Shown here piece by piece: positions 7,301-8,398 of a DNA stretch of 8,398 bases (the stretch's first letter is position 1; each line of letters opens with the position of its first letter). The DNA is taken from contig PLMF01000218.1 of assembly GCA_003142355.1 (NCBI GenBank), forward strand, positions 6,891 through 15,288, read 5' to 3'. This stretch comes from Bryobacterales bacterium (GTDB lineage Bacteria; Acidobacteriota; Terriglobia; Bryobacterales; Bryobacteraceae). The notes beneath the pieces are model-generated. The model was not told where the DNA came from and searched no databases. It worked only from the letters and a program-made list of their open reading frames with translations. A program made the translations under genes and the position numbers.

Positions 7301-7779
7301 CCCCGAACCCGCAGCGGATAGTCCGCCGCATGTCCCACGCGGAACATCCACTGGTTGCCGCGCACCGAGCGTACGCTGCGGCGCACCTGGTCGGCCAGGG
7401 TCTGGAAGCCCAGCGCCCGGTAGCCGGCGGCCAGCGCGCTGGAGATCGCGGCGCTCGGCCCGTTGCCCCTCTGAGCCGCCAGGAAAATGTCGATGGCCTC
7501 CTCGAAGCGCCGCTTCAAAAGGTTGGTATAACCCGCGAAGGGAATTGGCGCGCGCATCCCCGCCTCCGGCCGCAAGGGGACATGAAAGCGGTGGATGGCA
7601 TACAGGAAGAACAGGGCGCGCACGCGCTCGTACAGGTTGTCGCTCGAGCGGCGGAACCGATCCAGCGCCGCGCATTCCTCGAGTAGCTCTTCCAGGGTTG
7701 CGCCTTGACAAAGCGCATCCAGCGGTCGATTGCGCGTTTCCAGGTCGCGCGCCGTGATGACGCCAGTCAGCTTACTCAC
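4330..7779 (-). CDS. Fused GHMP (fucokinase-like) sugar kinase and UDPGP-type sugar-1-phosphate pyrophosphorylase
   Basis: This is a 1149-residue cytoplasmic protein. Residues 1-160 are a helical region with no named domain that I recognise. The GHMP kinase spans about 200-620. [17 protein letters not shown] (202-218) matches the fucokinase-type N-terminal motif. The phosphate loop is [11 protein letters not shown] (340-350). GGGWQDSGG (395-403) carries the probable catalytic Asp400, and [10 protein letters not shown] (555-564) is the third glycine-rich motif. The C-terminal part, about 690-1149, is a UDPGP-type nucleotidyltransferase: LAGGVGSRW (766-774), Lys782, [10 protein letters not shown] (914-923) and HNIDTAG (948-954) are the nucleotide and metal/sugar sites. 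It probably makes a sugar-1-phosphate and then an NDP-sugar; the sugar and nucleotide are unknown. Bacteroides Fkp has the same activities in the opposite order. The GTG start overlaps the upstream galU-like gene by 8 bases. Three palindromes lie inside the frame, and the kinase loop is atypical. A structural or inactive kinase domain remains possible. Confidence 0.85.
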   Translation of the reverse strand: MSKLTGVITARDLETRNRPLDALCQGATLEELLEECAALDRFRRSSDNLYERVRALFFLYAIHRFHVPLRPEAGMRAPIPFAGYTNLLKRRFEEAIDIFLAAQRGNGPSAAISSALAAGYRALGFQTLADQVRRSVRSVRGNQWMFRVGHAADYPLRVRGELLNSGTDTSVHAAQKPGLGTRVSGPSRVCGPELFPILREATPVRMDLTHSGWSDIFFLGMDFPEGARVLNISIDLSVRGAGGQAAPPAPPVEAYFRVIDQPVLRLVSVDLKASAEIGSVAEVFDFARDYLGLLKAAVIASGIVPPGMEGATEPLAEVLARLTGRPGHGIEIVSKVNDIPKGSRLAVSTSLLACLIAVCMRATSQIHALRGGLEEHDRRLVAARAILGEWLAGSGGGWQDSGGVWPGIKLIHGVCAQEGDPEFGVSRGRLLPDHKIFSLAEVPQQTREKLQQSLVLVHGGMAQDVGPILEMVTEKYLLRSETEWRGRMEAIGILDEVMGHLKEGDVGAIGACTQRNFDGPIQTIIPWAGNLYTDMLIRRVRAEMGQDFWGFWMLGGMSGGGMGFLFSPQRKAFAQERLGAIMSETKREMEHAIPFAMEPVVYNFAINERGTEATLFRGERALMPADYYTLAVPPLLRTESRLLSPVRRAELDQFTAACRTVAEFSGMVEHLFDHLLPRGQEKETDRSQSLDGLLEAHGFDRVQHEQIQADLRGGRIGLAQNRLPASSRIEDAGPDDLLDATHGLAEHYRETGRDALAAGAVAVVSLAGGVGSRWTKGAGVVKALNPFSKLGGRHRSFIEVHLAKSLRVGRASGVMPAHVITTSYLTHDAIATHMRAVEQYGYPGPLLVSPGRSIGLRLVPMERDLRFAWEEMPQQLLDEQAQKVRESLHATLIAWAGQMGEGGNYTDNLPVQCLHPVGHWYEVPNLLRNGTLPRLLEERPGLKHLLVHNIDTAGVDLDAALLGYHIEEGAALTTEVIARHLEDRGGGLARVDGRVRLVEGLALPNDEIESRLSYYNSATYWIDIDQLLAVFGLSRSDLSDTEKLNESVRRLATRMPTYITLKDVKKRWGKGQEDVFPVAQFEKLWGDMTGLSELKCRFVVVPRMRGQQLKEVAQLDGWLRDGSAAYVEGLCGWDQNGTGAFSTKNPRGG
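7032..7053. repeat. Perfect 10+2+10 palindrome inside the kinase gene
   Basis: GGGCAGGCGG (7032-7041) is followed by TG and then its exact reverse complement CCGCCTGCCC (7044-7053). It encodes part of a Gly/Ala/Pro stretch, residues 243-249, in the middle of the kinase domain. This low-complexity segment between two conserved beta-rich pieces looks like an extended surface loop. The palindrome differs in sequence from the GGGGACAGAC elements, so it is a separate family or a local duplication. Confidence 0.7.
7204..7239. repeat. 18-base tandem duplication
   Basis: The units 7204-7221 (GGGGCCACACACCCGCGA) and 7222-7239 (GGGGCCAGACACCCGCGT) match at 16 of 18 positions. The second unit is also the left arm of the adjacent palindrome, so the arm seems to have been copied once. 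Each unit is six codons, so the duplication keeps the frame. Confidence 0.75.
7222..7285. repeat. 64-base palindrome inside the kinase gene (REP/MITE-like)
   Basis: The left arm 7222-7241 and right arm 7266-7285 are inverted repeats matching at 18 of 20 positions. An inner stem, GGCCC (7245-7249) with GGGCC (7257-7261), closes a 7-base loop. The minus-strand end reads GGGGACAGACACC and shares its first ten bases with the hairpin at 4312-4376. It is translated as part of residues 166-187, a Gly/Ser/Thr/Pro-rich segment unlike the rest of the enzyme. Confidence 0.8.
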
Positions 7780-8398
7780 TCGCCATCTCCCGGTCCGCCA
7801 GCAGCTCGAGCAGATTGGAGAGCACCTGGCTGCGGTCCTGGCCGTTGAGCGCCAGGGCCAATTGCGCGGTCAGCAATCCGTAGCGCGCGCCGATGTCGTA
7901 CCGCCGGCCGGTTTCTTCCACCGCCAGGTACTGTTCGTGTCTCGCCAGTTCCGCCAGCGCCGCGGAAAGCGTGGCCGCCCCGCGCCCCAGCAACTCCATC
8001 ACCGCCGGCGTCAGCACGTGGATGCCGAAAAAGCACAGGTAGAAACCGGCCCGGATTCCCGGCGCCGTCAGGCGCTGTTCCGCTTCGGTGGGCGTCGGCT
8101 TTTCGATCACCGTATCCACCCGATAGAGCCCCGGCCTCCCTGGAACGCGCCGCCCGCCGACGGCGCCGAACCGCGGCAGCAGGCTTTCTCGCGTCGGCTG
8201 GACCCCGGAAACCGCGCATTCCTCGGTCTCCGCCAGTTCCACCACCCGTTGCGCGCAGGGCTTCGACGTGCTGCTTACATAGAGATGGTCCCCCACCAGG
8301 TGCAGGAAGGGGTCGTCGCCGGTAAATTCGCGCGCGCAATAGATGGCATTCCCATATCCCAGCGGCTGCGCCTGCGGGACGAACCGCACGCATCCGCC
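7772..8398 (-). CDS. GalU-like sugar-1-phosphate nucleotidyltransferase (5' end outside window)
   Basis: The visible C-terminal 208 residues belong to the GalU/RmlA nucleotidyltransferase fold. [13 protein letters not shown] (7-19 of the fragment) is the conserved segment before the core. [13 protein letters not shown] (28-40) carries the Gly-Asp metal site. VIEKP (97-101) is the sugar-binding Glu-Lys-Pro. [13 protein letters not shown] (119-131) and [21 protein letters not shown] (164-184) are typical of UTP-glucose-1-phosphate uridylyltransferases, with Asp168 a likely second metal ligand. Compared with GalU proteins of about 290 residues, about 85 N-terminal residues, including the GxGTR nucleotide loop, lie beyond the window. 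The likely reaction is UTP plus glucose-1-phosphate to UDP-glucose, but another hexose-1-phosphate cannot be excluded. It is the upstream gene of an operon: its TAA (7772-7774) lies inside the next coding sequence. Confidence 0.88.
   Translation of the reverse strand, partial: GGCVRFVPQAQPLGYGNAIYCAREFTGDDPFLHLVGDHLYVSSTSKPCAQRVVELAETEECAVSGVQPTRESLLPRFGAVGGRRVPGRPGLYRVDTVIEKPTPTEAEQRLTAPGIRAGFYLCFFGIHVLTPAVMELLGRGAATLSAALAELARHEQYLAVEETGRRYDIGARYGLLTAQLALALNGQDRSQVLSNLLELLADREMASE
7787..7790 (-). promoter_or_regulatory. Ribosome binding site deciding the GTG start of the kinase gene
   Basis: On the minus strand, GGAG within GGGAGA lies 7 bases before the GTG at 7779-7777. It is inside the last codons of the upstream gene. 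The frame offers no ATG until residue 145, well inside the conserved region, so this site with its GTG is the best start. The arrangement implies translational coupling. Confidence 0.7.

Noticed and set aside
8387..8389. A GTG that could be taken as the start of the galU-like gene
   Set aside because: The frame stays open to the window edge, and this valine lies within a conserved GalU segment, so the gene continues beyond base 8398.
7776..8393. A 205-residue minus-strand open frame overlapping the galU-like gene
   Set aside because: It is out of frame with the fragment that carries the nucleotidyltransferase motifs, and its composition is Gly/Arg/Ala-biased.

Overview
The window looks like chromosomal DNA from a high-GC Acidobacteriota, most likely the Solibacteraceae/Bryobacterales branch. 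The main reason is an 820-residue duplicated MacB/FtsX permease with no ATPase beside it. This is the ADOP type (acidobacterial duplicated orphan permease), which is greatly expanded in that phylum. No rRNA, tRNA, CRISPR array, prophage or transposase gene is visible.

Layout, left to right. Bases 1-50 probably hold the tail of an unknown plus-strand gene. A 78-residue DUF6582-like protein follows (80-316, +). It converges on the ADOP permease (348-2810, -). A 205-base divergent intergenic region (2811-3015) separates the permease from a secreted family 8 glycoside hydrolase of the Rex type (3016-4305, +), which probably trims xylo-oligosaccharides. A hairpin element at 4312-4376 lies between this gene and the operon converging on it. 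That minus-strand operon contains a GalU-like sugar-1-phosphate nucleotidyltransferase (7772-8398, 5' end outside the window) and a large two-domain enzyme (4330-7779), whose GTG start overlaps the galU-like stop by 8 bases.

The two-domain enzyme has a conserved helical N-terminal region, a fucokinase-like GHMP kinase in the middle, and a UDPGP-type sugar-1-phosphate pyrophosphorylase at the C-terminus. This suggests a salvage enzyme that phosphorylates a free sugar and then makes a nucleotide sugar. The domain order is opposite to that of Bacteroides Fkp, and the kinase phosphate loop is altered. With GalU next to it, the operon probably feeds glycan or exopolysaccharide synthesis; the sugar cannot be read from the sequence.

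The most unusual observation is that small palindromic elements have entered the kinase/pyrophosphorylase gene at up to three places without breaking the frame. One is a 96-base (exactly 32-codon) insertion at 7204-7299 built on a 64-base palindrome and flanked by a duplicated AGCTC. One is a perfect 10+2+10 palindrome at 7032-7053. The third is a 65-base hairpin at 4312-4376 that supplies the last 15 residues and the stop codon. The first and third share the ten-base terminus GGGGACAGAC and look like one REP/MITE-like family.
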